A stretch of DNA of 64,000 nt from Allium sativum (lineage: Eukaryota; Streptophyta; Magnoliopsida; Asparagales; Amaryllidaceae), in the NCBI GenBank assembly GCA_030737875.1, contig CM060921.1, positions 404,962,192 to 405,026,191 of the forward strand, read 5' to 3'. The notes under the pieces were generated by a model. The model was not told where the DNA came from. It ran no database searches and saw only the letters and a list, made by a program, of their open reading frames with translations. Each line of letters begins with the position of its first letter. Position 1 is the stretch's first letter. Positions 22,651-36,899 of this stretch are shown one piece after another. A program made the position numbers and the translations under genes.

Positions 22651-25600
22651 TGTGAGGTTATTTTATTTTATTTTATATATATTTGCTTGTTTCTTTGTTT
22701 AATTTAAAGTAACTTAATTACAAATAAAGATTCAGTTTTATCAGATGATTTACAATGCAAAGTTTAGATTTTTGATATAGAAAGTATGCAATTTTTAATA
22801 TAGAAAATATATGATTTTTATAGAAAGAAAGATTTGAACTTTATATGTATATTTTGAAAATAAAAATATGATTTTTATATTTTTAAAGTATTAAAAATAT
22901 AATCTTGATTATGTAGAAGATGTAAAAATATGATTTTTGGTTATGTAGAGAATTAAAAATATAATTTTTACATGATAGGAATATTAAAAATATCATCTTT
23001 ATATATGTAGCAAAATAAAAATGTGATTTTTATAGTGATGAATTTGAAAACGTGAAATCTTTATAATAGTAAAAATTCGATTTTTATATATTGAATAGCA
23101 TAGTAAAAATTCAATTTTTATATATTGAATAGCATAGTAAAAATTCGATTTTTATATATTGAATAGCGAAGTAAAAATTCGATTTTTACATATGTAGTGG
23201 CTACGGGCAACGAAAGTGATAAAAAGGCGAGAACGATGAAGATTTCTATCAATGAAGAGTCGTGGTATTGGGATAGCTATTGGTGAGAACTTCTCACCTT
23301 TCAATTTCTTTTTCTAGTTATATATATATATATATATATACTAGGATGCAGACGGTGCTTAGTAGCACCCGACACCCGTCATCCACAGACCATGGATGGC
23401 TTGTTTGTTAAATTGTTTGGTTGTGTAGTTGGTTAGTCTATTTGGTTTGAATTGAATGATTTGGTGAAATGGAATGGATTTGATTGATGTGTGAATGGCG
23501 TGGGCCTTCACTAGACCGGGGAAAAGGCTAGACCTCGTCCCGTTTCTAGTATCGTGCCGTTATGCCGCCGAAATTTTCTAAAATATGTTAGAAAAATAAA
23601 AATATCATTTTATTTGATAAATGAAATGAATAGAAATTCATGTGTTAAAATAAAATATATTATCGTTAAAAATATAATTTTTAACGTGAAAGTGAATAAA
23701 TAAATATTTATAAACAAATCGGTCGATTTGTTTATATACACTGATTTGACTGATATCGATTGGGTCGATAAATTTTACACATCGCCCAACTGCACAACTA
23801 AAATCTGTGTTTGATTGTTTGAAACCCCACACGGGTGTTGGGATGAAATTTGAAGTTCACTCATCCTGATTGATTAAATATGTCGATCGATTGATTGACA
23901 GGCTGTTATAAGCGTTAGATATCTATATTTGATGCTTATACAGTGTAGTGCACTTTGGTTGATGGTTGATTATTTTTCAATGCTATTATATACATGTGTT
24001 GTATGGAATCCATATAATTAAAATTATATGGTGATTGATTGGGCCTCATTCCAATCGGGAAAATAATGAATATTATAAAAGAAGATTCATGTGTTGAATA
24101 TAAAAATAGTCATGTGTTGACGATGTTCCTGAGTTGGAAATATTTATGTGTTGAGTAAAATATTTTAATAATAAAATTCACATCTTTATCATATTTAAAA
24201 TTAGAACTACTTTACGATGGAGTCTAATTAAAATCAAACGATAGATACCATAGTTTTATAAAATATTTTACATAACAAAAATAGTCGTGTGTTGAAAGAA
24301 ATATAGATTCATGTGTTGAGTAGAATAAATATTCATTTGTTGAATAGAATAAAGAAGTTTTTGAAAAATATAAAGCCGTGTGGATTAGAGATGCGCTATT
24401 TTGACGTGAACGATATTTATATCGATTTTATTCGTTTTACAATGAATATTGAAAAGTGATTTCAAAATCTAATATTTTGAAATGAAATTCAAATTGAATT
24501 AGATAAAAATTCAAATTGAAATTTTATTGAATCAATTTGAAACGAATTCGAATTGAATCAAATAGAAGGTGAATTCAAATTGAATTGAATGAAAACGAAT
24601 TAGAATTTGAATTGAATAGAAAGTGAATTTGAATTCGAATAAAATAGAAATGAATTCAAATTGAATTAAATTGAATTGAATTAAAAACGAATCGAAATCA
24701 TTTTGAATGAAATTTAAAACGAACTGAAATCAATTTGAAACGAATTCGAATTGAACCAAATAGAAGGTAAATTCAAATTGAATTGAATTGAAACGAATTA
24801 GAATTTGAATTGGATTGAAACGAATTTGAATTCGAATTAAATAAAATTGAAATGAATTCGAATTGAATTGAAATCAAATCGATTTGAAATTAAAGATGAA
24901 GTTGAAATTGTTTTTGAAACGAATTTAAAACGATTTATAAAATACGTTTTAAAAAGGAAATCGACGAAATATATATAATATATATATTATATATATAATG
25001 GCCTGAATAGAACGCGCCGCACCGCAGCAGTTCGTGAATTTCGACCATTTATTTCAAACAGACATTACGGGAGATCCGACCGTCGGATTCTCCTAAAACC
25101 GGAACCGTTGGGTTCGTATCGAAAATAGCTTTCCAATGAATATTAGAAATTTGAAATCTAACGGTTGGATTTGGAATTATGTCCAAATCAAATTCGAAAA
25201 AGGTCGCTGTAAGTGCAGTTCGATGGCCGTTGATGGAAATCGACTGTAAGGGCCTTGATAAAATTATTAAAAATAACTATAATTGGTGTAAAATCATAAG
25301 AAATGATTTGGGAAAAATTGGGCTGAAAAATTCCACATTTGAAAAGATAAAAATAGATTTTTATCAAAATGAACTAGTTTTGAACTAGAATTAAAATTAA
25401 TTTATTTTTGAAATAAATAAATTGAATTTGAAAGTGATTTTAAAAATAATCAATATTCACAATACGTGGATTGGACGGGAGTTGAATCGAAATTATCTTC
25501 GGAATGTTTCGATGTTGGATTTCGTGACTATACAAATATTGTTATGGGGATTTGAAAGATATATTTTATATCGTTATTTCCAATACGATATTTGTTGGTT

Positions 25601-27816
25601 TCAGAATTTGATATTGAATATAAGCCAAAATATTTTCTATTCAGAGCCTTGGATTTAATATCAAATATGATTTGGGTTTATCGTGAATAGTGTTTTAGAT
25701 GACATTGGTTCTTTAACCCAGTTAAAGGCGGGATGTTGATTTTTGAAAAGATTAAAACTAAGTGGAGTTTTAATGAATCTTTAATTAAATTGAAAAAGTG
25801 AATTGATTATTTAAATTATCAAATCTGAAAGGTGATCGAGAATGGAGTACCACCAGTTTTGCTCCAAAGCGATAGTTAAATCTTTAATTAGATTTGAACG
25901 TGAGATGGTAATTAATTTTACTGATAACACTGTGGTGTTAGATGTGGAGTATTACCAGTTTTCTCCATGGGATATATAGGTTGGGATTGGAAAATAAAAT
26001 AAATAATTACTTCGGTGTGGTTCGTTAATCCCGACTAGTTAGAAATGATATCCAAAGGAGGATTAAAGAATAAATTTGGAAGAATTTATCTTGGATAAAA
26101 TTAATGGGAACCTTTCCCTAAGAATGTGATTTTGTGAATAAAAGAATATTCTGAATTGGAATGAGGCGTTCGTTGTGTTTGTGTAACATTTGTTTATTAT
26201 ATACCTAGGTTATTCAGAAAGGCCGGGTTATACCCATTCTGGATAACCGATTCGACGAGATGTCGAAGATGAAAACGGTGGTTGAAGACCGGAAGTCTTC
26301 ACATCGTTTGGGTGATTACTGATGATCTTGATTGGGCTGTACACCCAAGATGAGGGAAACAGTTGGTGATCGTCCAGACGTACTTGGAGATCGATGGATA
26401 TGCGAGGAAAGTGCCTCCGGTTTCGTTCAGACCCAGAACGAACTTGTAAATGGATTGTGTGTCTGACATTGGATTTTATTCTGTGTTGATTGGTCTCTAT
26501 TAAATATACATCTGTTTGGCGGCGGAGAATTTATTCTCTTGCTTAACGCCCTTCTCTGAGACGTACGAGCTCAGAGGTTGTATATCGATGGACATCAGTC
26601 GCATGGAGTGAATTGCCAGTGTGGCACGCGTAAGTGGCAATTGATCAAGGCTTCTGTTGAAAAGCAAAGTCTTGTGGTTGATGATCAAAGCACGGCCTGT
26701 GTGGCGTAGCTTTGTGTATAACGTGAATTCGTGAGCCTCACACCTCGGTATGAGTCAAAAACGGGAGACGGACCACTGGGAGAGCACGACGTTTCTTTCT
26801 AGCTAGGGTGGTGTCAGTGACCTACCAGCCCTGACATTTATATACTTTTCACCTGTGTGGTTGTTGGAATGCGAGGCGCCTCGGATATAGGTCTGTAAGG
26901 ACCGGGAAACGTGTGTTCAGGAATAACTAATCCTCAAAAGTAAGAGAGGACCGGCCCAGCCGATTCCAAGGATCAAAGTGGGGTCCTGAGACATTTGCTA
27001 GAGTGTCTCGAACGCGGAGAGGAGCTTTCCCCTTGCCTCGGCTCGTGACGGAAATCCAATTTCCAATACGTGATATTGCGGTTTTAATTGTAGAACTAGT
27101 ATGGCGACATGATATATGGTACCCATGCCGTCTATGATTGATATTTATGATTGAAAATGTTTTGACACTATACACCTATGATAGTATCAAATGATTTGTT
27201 TAAACGTATCAAGCATTATTTGGCTATTATAAGGGAAAACCCTATCCTCCGGCTTGCGTTGCATTGTGTGATGGGACCTGGGTCTTATAATAGCTTCATT
27301 TTTCCAAAAAGCATTGCGCTGTTTTGTTATATGCACTAGTATTCTTGGGAGGAAACCCGTTCCGTGTTATACGGCGTGGTCCCTTGAATTACTATCTTTT
27401 AAAGCAAAGTTTTAAATAACTGTTTTAGTTCTCACACCAGTCACATGATTGACCTGGAGTTTATTGTTTTAACCTAAACTCTGGGTGCCCCTATTTTCCA
27501 CACGGGCAGCTAGTAGTTTTGGGTTTTGCAGATTTATATTCACAGGGTCCTGATTTACAGCTGGAACGATGCTCGGAAAGCTCTGTATCCGTGTATCACT
27601 TTCAGTTGTGTTTTGTATATTTTTCCGCTGCTATGTAATTTATTGTAATCTCTGATATTTATCGAATGTAATTTATTCATTTATACTTTGTATATTCTTG
27701 TATCTGATGGAATTGTTATAATAACAATGAAATGTTCTTCCGTCTGCATTCTATTTTGTCTTGTCCTCAATTCTATCTGTGCTTTCCTTCATGGGGAAGT
27801 TCGGGTCGTCTCAGTT

Positions 27817-27828
27817 TGGTATCAGAGC
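27817..27828 (+). other. Element D primer-binding site
   Basis: TGGTATCAGAGC is a perfect complement to the 3' end of plant tRNA-iMet, three bases after the LTR. Confidence 0.92.
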
Positions 27829-28840
27829 TTTGGTTTACAGAGCTCGAGAACAAGACACATTAGAACCATACGAAAGAATTCATCAGATATTGGATTAGCA
27901 ATATCCAATTAGAATGACTCGTTAGAGATAGGATCAGTAGTATCCTAGAACGAGTGTGAAGAGTATATTTTTCAAAAGGAAACAATTTTGTTTTGAAAGT
28001 TAAAATTCAAGTATACGTATTTGAATATTTATTTATTTTGAATATGGACAATCCAATATATAAAGGTTTTGTATATACGCGTCATGAACGTATATTCGAA
28101 GTTTTAATATACTGGATAGATATAGGATTACACTCTAGTCGCTCGGAGATGATTTTGATGATGGAGCTCCATCACCAATATTTATGTTCGTGTTTCGAAG
28201 GTGTGACTTCTATATATTTCCATTAGACTGGTGTGAGAACCAAAAATTATATAGCTAGAACGCATTGTTGTGAATTGGCATCAAAAACATGATTTTTCAG
28301 TATATATATCAAAATTATGAATTTGAAACGTTAAATTCACTAATTGATTGATGTTTGTGTTGTTTGTTTATTTGTTTAATAATTTTGAACTATTATGCCT
28401 AATTGCATCAAATATTGGACCGTATTGAAATTAGTCGCATTTGCTTGCATATACATGTACTTACATTGAACAGGTCATAGCAAGGAGACTAGAGCAGAGA
28501 ATAAAATTTGTTTGCCCGACAAATAGGTACATGTTTACTATAATTTACTGTTTTGTTTGGGTGATGATGATTTTATGAGCCTATTGGCTAGCCGCTTGGC
28601 TTTTTATTTTTCTTTTTGAGATCAGAAGGCCTATATGGCAATTTCGGGATTTTCCCGTGGCTCCCGGTGCAGGGGAGGTTATGGCGAAATTTTTCGAAAA
28701 TTTAGGGTGTTAGCCAAATTTTTGAAATTTTTGGAAATTCTCAGAAACTGAAAAGTTGGAGAATGAAAGCCAGATCGAACGTAGAGTTAATTAACCAAAC
28801 CACTTTCGACTTTGTTCCTTTTCGGGGACGAAAAGTTTTA

Positions 28841-28852
28841 AGTGGGGGAGAT
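28841..28852 (+). other. Element D polypurine tract
   Basis: AGTGGGGGAGAT directly precedes the 3' LTR, and the conserved GGGGACGAAA box lies 8 bases upstream. Confidence 0.88.
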
Positions 28853-31800
28853 TGTAACAACCCGAAAATCTGGGCCAGTTTAAATTTTTTATTTTGGCAA
28901 TTTTAGCGAATTTTGAACATTTAAAATAGATTATTTTAAATAATATCAACGAGAAAATTTATTTTGAATAGAATTCGAACGTATATATTATATACGTCGT
29001 CGTTAGAATATAAATAATTATATATAATTATAAAAGGAATTGAAAATGGCGCGGTAGTTCGATAATTCGATTTCAAACTTCAATTGAACATACCGGGTGC
29101 AAAACAAACCGGATTTTAGTGAAACCAAAAACATTAGGATCTATTTGATGATATCTTTCCAACGAATCCGAAAAATCGAGATTTCATAGCGGGAATCAAA
29201 AGATATGTCCAGTTGAAAATTCTGAATAGTCGCTATGGAATTCAGGCCCTTAAAAATAGACATTTTGCAAATGACCTCGGATTCCGACGAAACCACTTTT
29301 GTTGGGTTTGTGATGTCAATTTGTTGCTAGATTCCAATTTTCATAATTTTTCAAATCAATATGCGAGCGTGGCAAAAGAAAACGCGTTTGACCATTTTCA
29401 GTTGATTTTAATCGACTGGAAATTGGCCATTTTTCTAACGGTCTCAGAATTCGACGAAACTAGTTTTGTTAGGACCGTATCGTCAATACGAAGCTAGAAA
29501 ATATTTTTCTGGAATTTTTCAAGTTAGTATGTGACTCCGGTAAATTGAAATGCGCGCTCAAATTCAATATATAGAGTTATATGTTGATTTTGACGAAAAC
29601 TGATTGTAACGATCGAATCAGCCTACGACACATATCCCATTGTGTTCGGAATAGGGGTAAAACGCTATGGACGACAGGCGGTGGGCCTCGTTTGGAGGTC
29701 GTATGTAAAAGTAAACTTTTTGAAGTAAATAATAAATTAAATAATATAAATTTTATAAAAGCCCCCCCTCACTTCTTCTTCCCGATTCAGTTTTAAAGAA
29801 AAAAAATCCCGCAAATCGCGATGGCGATCGACGCCTCTCCCGCCGCTCCGTCCACCGATGCCTCCGCCTGCCAAGGCCGCCGCCTCCACCAGCTGCTCGC
29901 CCCCCTTTTTCTTCCTCTCTCCCCTTCTTCGAACAAGGATCCGCTCCCCTAGCCCCACGCCCAGACCTCGCCGCCCACTACCCCGTACCCCGCTCCACCA
30001 CCGCAAGACACTCGAGCCTCTGACCCACCGCCTGCTGCCCCTGACCACCCTCCGCCACGTCCTCCCCACGACGACGCCGACCAAAGCAGACCCCCCCTAA
30101 AACACCGTAAGGTTATTTTATTTTATTTTATATATATTTGCTTGTTTCTTTGTTTAATTTAAAGTAAGTTAATTACAAATAAAGATTCAGTTTTATCAGA
30201 TGATTTAAAATGCAAAGTTTAGATTTTTGATATAGAAAGTATGCAATTTTTAATATAGAAAATATATGATTTTTATAGAAAGAAAGATTTGAACTTTATA
30301 TGTATATTTTGAAAATAAAAATATGATTTTTATATTTTTAAAGTATTAAAAATATAATCTTGATTATGCAGAAGATGTAAAAATATAATTTTTGGTTATG
30401 TAGAGAATTAAGAATATAATTTTTACATGATAGGAATATTAAAAATATCATCTTTATATATGTAGCAAAATAAAAATGTGATTTTTATAGTGATGAATTT
30501 GAAAAGGCGAAATCTTTATAATAGTACAAATTCAATTTTTATATATTGAATAGCATAGTAAAAATTCGATTTTTATATATTGAATAGCATAGTAAAAATT
30601 CGATTTTTATATATTAAATAGCGAAGTAAAAATTCGATTTTTACATATGTAGTGGCTACGGGCAACGAAAGTGATAAAAAGGCGAGAACGATGAAGATTT
30701 CTATCAATGAAGAGTCGTGGTATTGGGATAGCTATTGGTGAGAACTTCTCACCTTTCAATTTCTTTTTCTAGTTATATATATATACTAGGATGCAGACGG
30801 TGCTTAGTAGCACCCGACACCCGTCATCCACAGACCATGGATGGCTTGTTTGTTAAATTGTTTGGTTGTGTAGTTGGTTAGTCTATTTGGTTTGAATTGA
30901 ATGATTTGGTGAAATGGAATGAATTTGATTGATGTGTGAATGGCGTGGGCCTTCACTAGACCGGGGATAAGGCTAGACCTCGTCCCGTTTCTAGTATCGT
31001 GCCGTTATGCCGCCGAAATTTTCTAAAATATGTTAGAAAAATAAAAATATCATTTTATTTGATAAATGAAATGAATAGAAATTCATGTGTTAAAATAAAA
31101 TATATTATCGTTAAAAATATAATTTTTAATGTGAAAGTGAATAAATTAATATTTATAAACAAATCGGCCGATTTGTTTATATACACTGATTTGACTGATA
31201 TCGATTGGGTCGATAAATTTTACACATTGCCCAACTTCACAACTAAAATCTGTGTTTGATTATTTGAAACCCCACACGGGTGTTGGGATGAAATTTGAAG
31301 TTCACTCATCCTGATTGATTAAATATGTCGATCGATTGATTGACAGGCTGTTATAAGCGTTAGATATCTATATTTGATGCTTATACAGTGTAGTGCACTT
31401 TGGTTGATGGTTGATTATTTTTCAATGCTATTATATACATGTGTTGTATGGAATCCATATAATTAACATTATATGGTGATTGATTGGGCCTCATTCCAAT
31501 CGGGAAAATAATGAATATTATAAAAGAAGATTCATGTGTTGAATATAAAAATAGTCATGTGTTGACGATGTTCCTGAGTTGGAAATATTTATGTGTTAAG
31601 TAAAATATTTTAATAATAAAATTCACATCTTTATCATATTCAAAATTAGAACTACTTTACGATGGAGTCTAATTAAAATCAAACAATAGATACCATAGTT
31701 TTATAAAATATTTTACATAACCAAAATAGTCGTGTGTTGAAAGAAATATAGATTCATGTGTTGAGTAGAATAAATATTCATTTGTTGAATAGAATAAAGA

Positions 31801-34800
31801 AGTTTTTGAAAAATATAAAGTCGTGTGGATTAGAGATGCGCTATTTTGACGTGAACGATATTTTTATCGATTTTATTCGTTTTACAATGAATATTGAAAA
31901 ATGATTTCAAAATCTAATATTTTGAAATGAAATTCAAATTGAATTAGATAAAAATTCAAATTGAAATTTTATTGAATCAATTTGAAACGAATTCGAATTG
32001 AATCAAATAGAAGGTGAATTCAAATTGAATTGAATGAAAACGAATTAGAATTTGAATTGAATAGAAAGTGAATTTGAATTCGAATAAAATAGAAATGAAT
32101 TCAAATTGAATTAAATTGAATTGAATTAAAAACGAATCGAAATCATTTTGAATGAAATTTAAAACGAACTGAAATTGAATTGAAATCAATTTGAAACGAA
32201 TTCGAATTGAACCAAATAGAAGGTAAATTCAATTTGAATTGAATTGAAACGAATTAGAATTTGAATTGAATTGAAACGAATTTGAATTCGAATTAAATAA
32301 AATTGAAATGAATTCGAATTGAATTGAAATCAAATCGATTTGAAATTAAAGATGAAGTTGAAATTGTTTTTGAAACGAATTTAAAACGATTTATAAAATA
32401 CGTTTTAAAAAGGAAATCGACGAAATATATAATATATATATATATATATATTATATATATAATGGCCTGAATAGAACGCGCCGCGCCGCGGTAGTTCGTG
32501 AATTTCGACCATTTATTTCAAACAGACATTACGGGAGATCCGACCGTCGGATTCTCCTAAAATCGGAACCGTTGGGTTCGTATCGAAAATAGCTTTCCAA
32601 TGAATATTAGAAATTTGAAATCTAACGGTTGGATTTGGAATTATGTCCAAATCAAATTCGAAAAAGGTCGTTGTAAGTGCAGTTCGATGGCCGTTGATGG
32701 AAATCGACTGTAAGGGCCTTGATAAAATTATTAAAAATAACTATAATTGGTGTAAAATCATAAGAAATGATTTGGGAAAAATTGGGCTGAAAAATTCCGC
32801 ATTTGAAAAGATAAAAATAGATTTTTATCAAAATGAACTAGTTTTGAACTAGAATTAAAATTAATTTATTTTTGAAATAAATAAATTGAATTTGAAAGTG
32901 ATTTTAAAAATAATCAATATTCACAATACGTGGATTGGACGGGAGTTGAATCGAAATTATCTTCGGAATATTTCGATGTTGGATTTCGAGACTATACAAA
33001 AATTGTTATGGGGATTTGAAAGATATAATTTATATCGTTATTTCCAATACGATATTTGTTGGTTTCAGAATTTGATATTGAGTATAAGCCGATATATTTT
33101 CTATTCAGAGCCTTGGATTTAATATCAAATATGATTTGGGTTTACCGTGAATAGTGATTTAGATGACATTGGTTCTTTAACCCAGTTAAAGGCGGGATGT
33201 TGATTTTTGAAAAGATTAAAACTAAGTGGAGTTTTAATGAATCTTTAATTAAATTGAAAACGTGAATTGATTATTTAAATTATCAAATCTGAAAGGTGGT
33301 CGAGAATGGAGTACCACCAGTTTTGCTCCAAAGCGATAGTTAAATCTTTAATTAGTTTTGAACGTGAGATGGTAATTAATTTTACCGATAACACCGTGGT
33401 GTTAGATGTGGAGTATTACTAGTTTTCTCCATGGGATATATAGGTTGGGATTGGAAAATAAAATAAATAATTACTTCGGTGTGGTTCGTTAATCCCGACT
33501 AGTTAGAAATGATATCCAAAGGAGGATTAAAGAATCAATTTAGAAGAATTTATCTTGGATAAAATTAATGGAAACCTTTCCCTAAGAATGTGATTTTGTG
33601 AATAAAAGAATATTCTGAATTGGAATGAGGCGTTCGTTGTGTTTGTGTAACATTTGTTTATTATATACCTGGGTTATTCAGAAAGGCCGGGTTATACCCA
33701 TTCTGGATAACCGATTCGACGAGATGTCGAAGATGAAAACGGTGGTTGAAGACCGGAAGTCTTCACATCGTTTGGGTGATTACTGATGACCTTGATTGGG
33801 CTGTACACCCAAGATGAGCGAAACAGTTGGTGATCGTCCAGACGTACTTGGAGATCGATGGATATGCGAGGAAAGTGCCTCCGGTTTCGTTCAGACCCAA
33901 AACGAACTTGTAAATGGATTGTGTGTCTGACATTGGATTTTATTCTGTGTTGATTGATCTCTATTAAATATACATCTGTTTGGCGGCGGAGAATTTATTC
34001 TCTTGCTTAACGCCCTTCTCTGAGACGTACGAGCTCAGAGGTTGTATATCGATGGACATCAGTCGCATGGAGTGAATTGCCAGTGTGGCACGCGTAAGTG
34101 GCAATTGATCAAGGCTTCTGTTGAAAAGCAAAGTCTTGTGGTTGATGATCAAAGCACGGCCTGTGTGGCGTAGCTTTGTGTATAACGTGAATTCGCGAGC
34201 CTCACACCTCGGTATGAGTCAAAAACGGGAGACGGACCGCTGGGAGAGCACGACGTTTCTTTCTAGCTAGGGTGGTGTCAGTGACCTACCAACCCTGACA
34301 TTTATATACTTTTCACCTGTGTGGTTGTTGGAATGCGAGGCGCCTCGGATATAGGTCTGTAAGGACCGGGAAACGTGTGTTCAGGAATAACTAATCCTCA
34401 AAAGTAAGAGAGGACCGGCCCAGCCGATTCCAAGGATCAAAGTGGTGTCCTGAGACATTTGCTAGAGTGTCTCGAACGCGGAGAGGAGCTTGCCCTTTGC
34501 CTCGGCTCATGACGGAAATCCAATTTCCAATACGTGATATTGCGGTTTTAATTGTAGAACTAGTATGGCGACATGATATATGGTACCCATGCCGTCTATG
34601 ATTGATATTTATGATTGAAAATGTTTTGACACTATACACCTATGATAGTATCAAATGATTTGTTTAAACGTATCAAGCATTATTTGGCTATTATAAGGGA
34701 AAACCCTATCCTCCGGCTTGCGTTGCATTATGTGATGGGACCTGGGTCTTATAATAGCTTCATTTTTCCAAAAAGCATTGCGCTGTTTTGTTATATGCAC

Positions 34801-35277
34801 TATTATTCTTGGGAGGAAACCCGTTCCGTGTTATACGGCGTGGTCCCTTGAATTACTATCTTTTAAAGCAAAGTTTTAAATAACTGTTTTAGTTCTCACA
34901 CCAGTCACATGACTGACCTGGAGTTTATTGTTTTAACCTAAACTCTGGGTGCCCCTATTTTCCACACGGGCAGCTAGTAGTTTTGGGTTTTGCAGATTTA
35001 TATTCACAGGGTCCTGATTTACAGCTGGAACGATGCTCGGAAAGCTCTGTATCCGTGTATCACTTTCAGTTGTGTTTTGTATATTTTTCCGCTGCTATGT
35101 AATTTATTGTAATCTCTGATATTTATCGAATGTAATTTATTCATTTATACTTTGTATATTCTTGTATCTGATGGAATTGTTGTAATAACAATGAAATGTT
35201 CTTCCGTCTGCATTCTATTTTGTCTTGTCCTCAATTCTATCCGTGCTTTCCTTCACGGGGAAGTTCGGGTCGTCTCA
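28853..35277 (+). repeat. Element D 3' LTR (6425 bp)
   Basis: It is nearly identical to 21393-27813, with the same island (29755-30110), repeats and ends. Differences are scattered substitutions and small AT-microsatellite length changes (for example 30773-30786 against 23319-23340). Confidence 0.93.
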
Positions 35278-36899
35278 GAAAAGATAGTTTAATGACTTAT
35301 GATCGGTAAACAACTTGAATCTTTCTCCCAAGAGGTAATGTCTCCACATCTTTAACGCGAACACAATCGTTGCCAATTCTAAATCATGGGTAAGATATCT
35401 TTTCTCATGTGGTTTCAGTTGCCGACTAGAATAAGCTACAACCCTACCTCCTTGCATCAGTACAGCACCTAGTCCGGTACCACAGGCATCCATGTATACC
35501 GTCATCTCTTCCTTACCCTTAGGAATAACCAAAACTGGTGCACACATCAACTTCTCCTTTAGACTCTTAAATGCATTCTCACACCTTTCGCTCTAAACAA
35601 AAGCTTGATTCTTCTAGGTCAATTGGGTTAACGGTGTCGCTATCTTGGATAAATCTTGAATAAACTAACGATAATATCCAACTAATCCCAAGAAACTTCT
35701 CACGTCCATTGCATTCTTGGGCGTAGACCAATCTTGCACCTTAGCCAACTTCGCAGGGTCCACTACAAAACCATTCTCTAAAACAACATGGCCCAGGAAC
35801 CTCACTTCCATCACTGTACTCAAATGTTCCTTGTGTTCTTCCTCTATCCTTGAGTAAACCAAGATATTGTCTACGAACACAAGAATAAACTTATTTAATT
35901 GACCCCTGAAAACCCTATCCATAAGATCCACAAAATATGCGGGTGCACTGGTTAACCCGAATGGCATGACCAACCATTCATGAAATCCAGCGGCGTCCGA
36001 AATGTCGTTTCAGGTATACTCTTAGCTGCTACTCGGAGCTGATGAAATCCTGCCGCGAGATCCAACTGGGAAAGCACTCTTGCTCCATTTAGTTGATCAA
36101 ACAAATCATTTATCCATGGAAGAGGATACTTATTCTTCCTAGTCACCTTGTTCAACTCGTGGTTTTCCACACGTAAGCGAAGGGAACCATCGACCTTGGT
36201 AGCAAATACAACTGGTGCTCCCTACTCAGAAATTCTTTAGATAAATCCCTTCTTTAAAAGATCATCTACTTGCACGTCGAGCTCTCGCTGCTCCCTTGGT
36301 GCCGTATGACAAAGAGGCATCACTATAGGTATGACATCCTTCACTAAATCAATCTGAAACTCGAACTCTCGGTGTGGTGGAAGTTTGGTCACTCCCTCAA
36401 AGATGTCCGGATACTCGCCAGCAATAGGCACATCCGATAACTCATCATGCGGGATGTCAAGGGAATTTAGAAAACTAGCCATCACCCCATCACTAGGTAG
36501 GCAACCCAATACCACCTTCTGCCCATCATCCGCTCTAATGGTCATCGAAGACCCCTCACAGTCTACCACCACCCCATACCTTTGGGGCCAATCGACTCCC
36601 AAAATAATGCAAAACCCAGTAAAGCCCAAAACAAAGCAATCACAAGCAAACATACATCCATGACTCGACAAGACCAAATTTCGACAAATCATACAAAGGC
36701 TAGTCGAACCATCAATCAGGTTCGTCACAACTAAAGGTTTATCGGTTATCTCGGGTTTCAATTCCAACTTATCTACCAGGTCACAAGATACGAAGGAATG
36801 GGAAGCCTCGGTATCAAACAATACTCGAATAAGAACATCATAAATAGAAAGCATACCTTGAATAACGACACCCTTTCCCTTCTCCGCCGTAGTTGGGGC
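35278..36899 (-). pseudogene. Element B protease, reverse transcriptase and RNase H (broken)
   Basis: On the minus strand, from high to low coordinates, protease comes first with an active site reading D-T-E instead of D-T-G (LFDTEASHSF, near 36810). RT then begins, but TAA and TAG codons follow KKGFI near 36235. RT motifs continue in other frames ([23 protein letters not shown]), and the catalytic FVDD reads FVDN (near 35870). A further deletion joins the region after that box directly to RFLGH. RNase H starts with [11 protein letters not shown] (near 35480) and stops at KSLNYLF, where element D is inserted. Catalytic losses in protease and RT plus stops make it non-functional. Confidence 0.88.

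Larger units (their letters stand above)
21393..27813 (+). repeat. Element D 5' LTR (6421 bp)
   Basis: It runs from TGTAACAACCCGAAAATC to GGGTCGTCTCA. It contains in order a GC-rich island (22300-22650), inverse ATATAAAAATTGAATTTTTA-type repeats (23065-23185), a GAATTGAATTG-rich purine tract (24480-24900), and a final part resembling a transcript 3' end (AATGAAATGTTCTTCC, near 27725). No supported gene. Confidence 0.93.
27814..28852 (+). other. Element D internal region without coding capacity
   Basis: These 1039 bp hold a GTT spacer, the primer site, an AT-rich leader, and a 3' section with GGGATTTTCCCG and the TTCGGGGACGAAA box before the PPT. The longest frames are under 80 codons and look like no retroelement protein. 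This stretch may contain a packaging or dimerisation signal, since D must be copied in trans, but I cannot locate one. Confidence 0.85.
21393..35277 (+). mobile_element. Element D: giant-LTR, non-coding LTR retrotransposon
   Basis: This 13,885-bp plus-strand element consists of two LTRs of 6421 and 6425 bp around just 1039 bp of internal DNA. The internal part starts with a perfect iMet primer site (27817-27828) and ends with a PPT (28841-28852) preceded by TTCGGGGACGAAA, the box also found in element E. There is no gag, protease, RT or integrase on either strand. The flanking GAAAA duplications are identical, and the opening 155 bp of the LTRs differ at only 4 positions, so insertion was fairly recent. 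It must have moved on proteins from another element. Published non-autonomous classes are TRIMs (tiny LTRs) and LARDs (long non-coding interior); this is different because the LTRs make up over 90% of the element. Confidence 0.93.

Noticed and set aside
36385..36663. Plus-strand frames opposite B's protease, and similar shadows opposite E's polyprotein
   Set aside because: They are antisense shadows of recognisable retroelement coding sequence.
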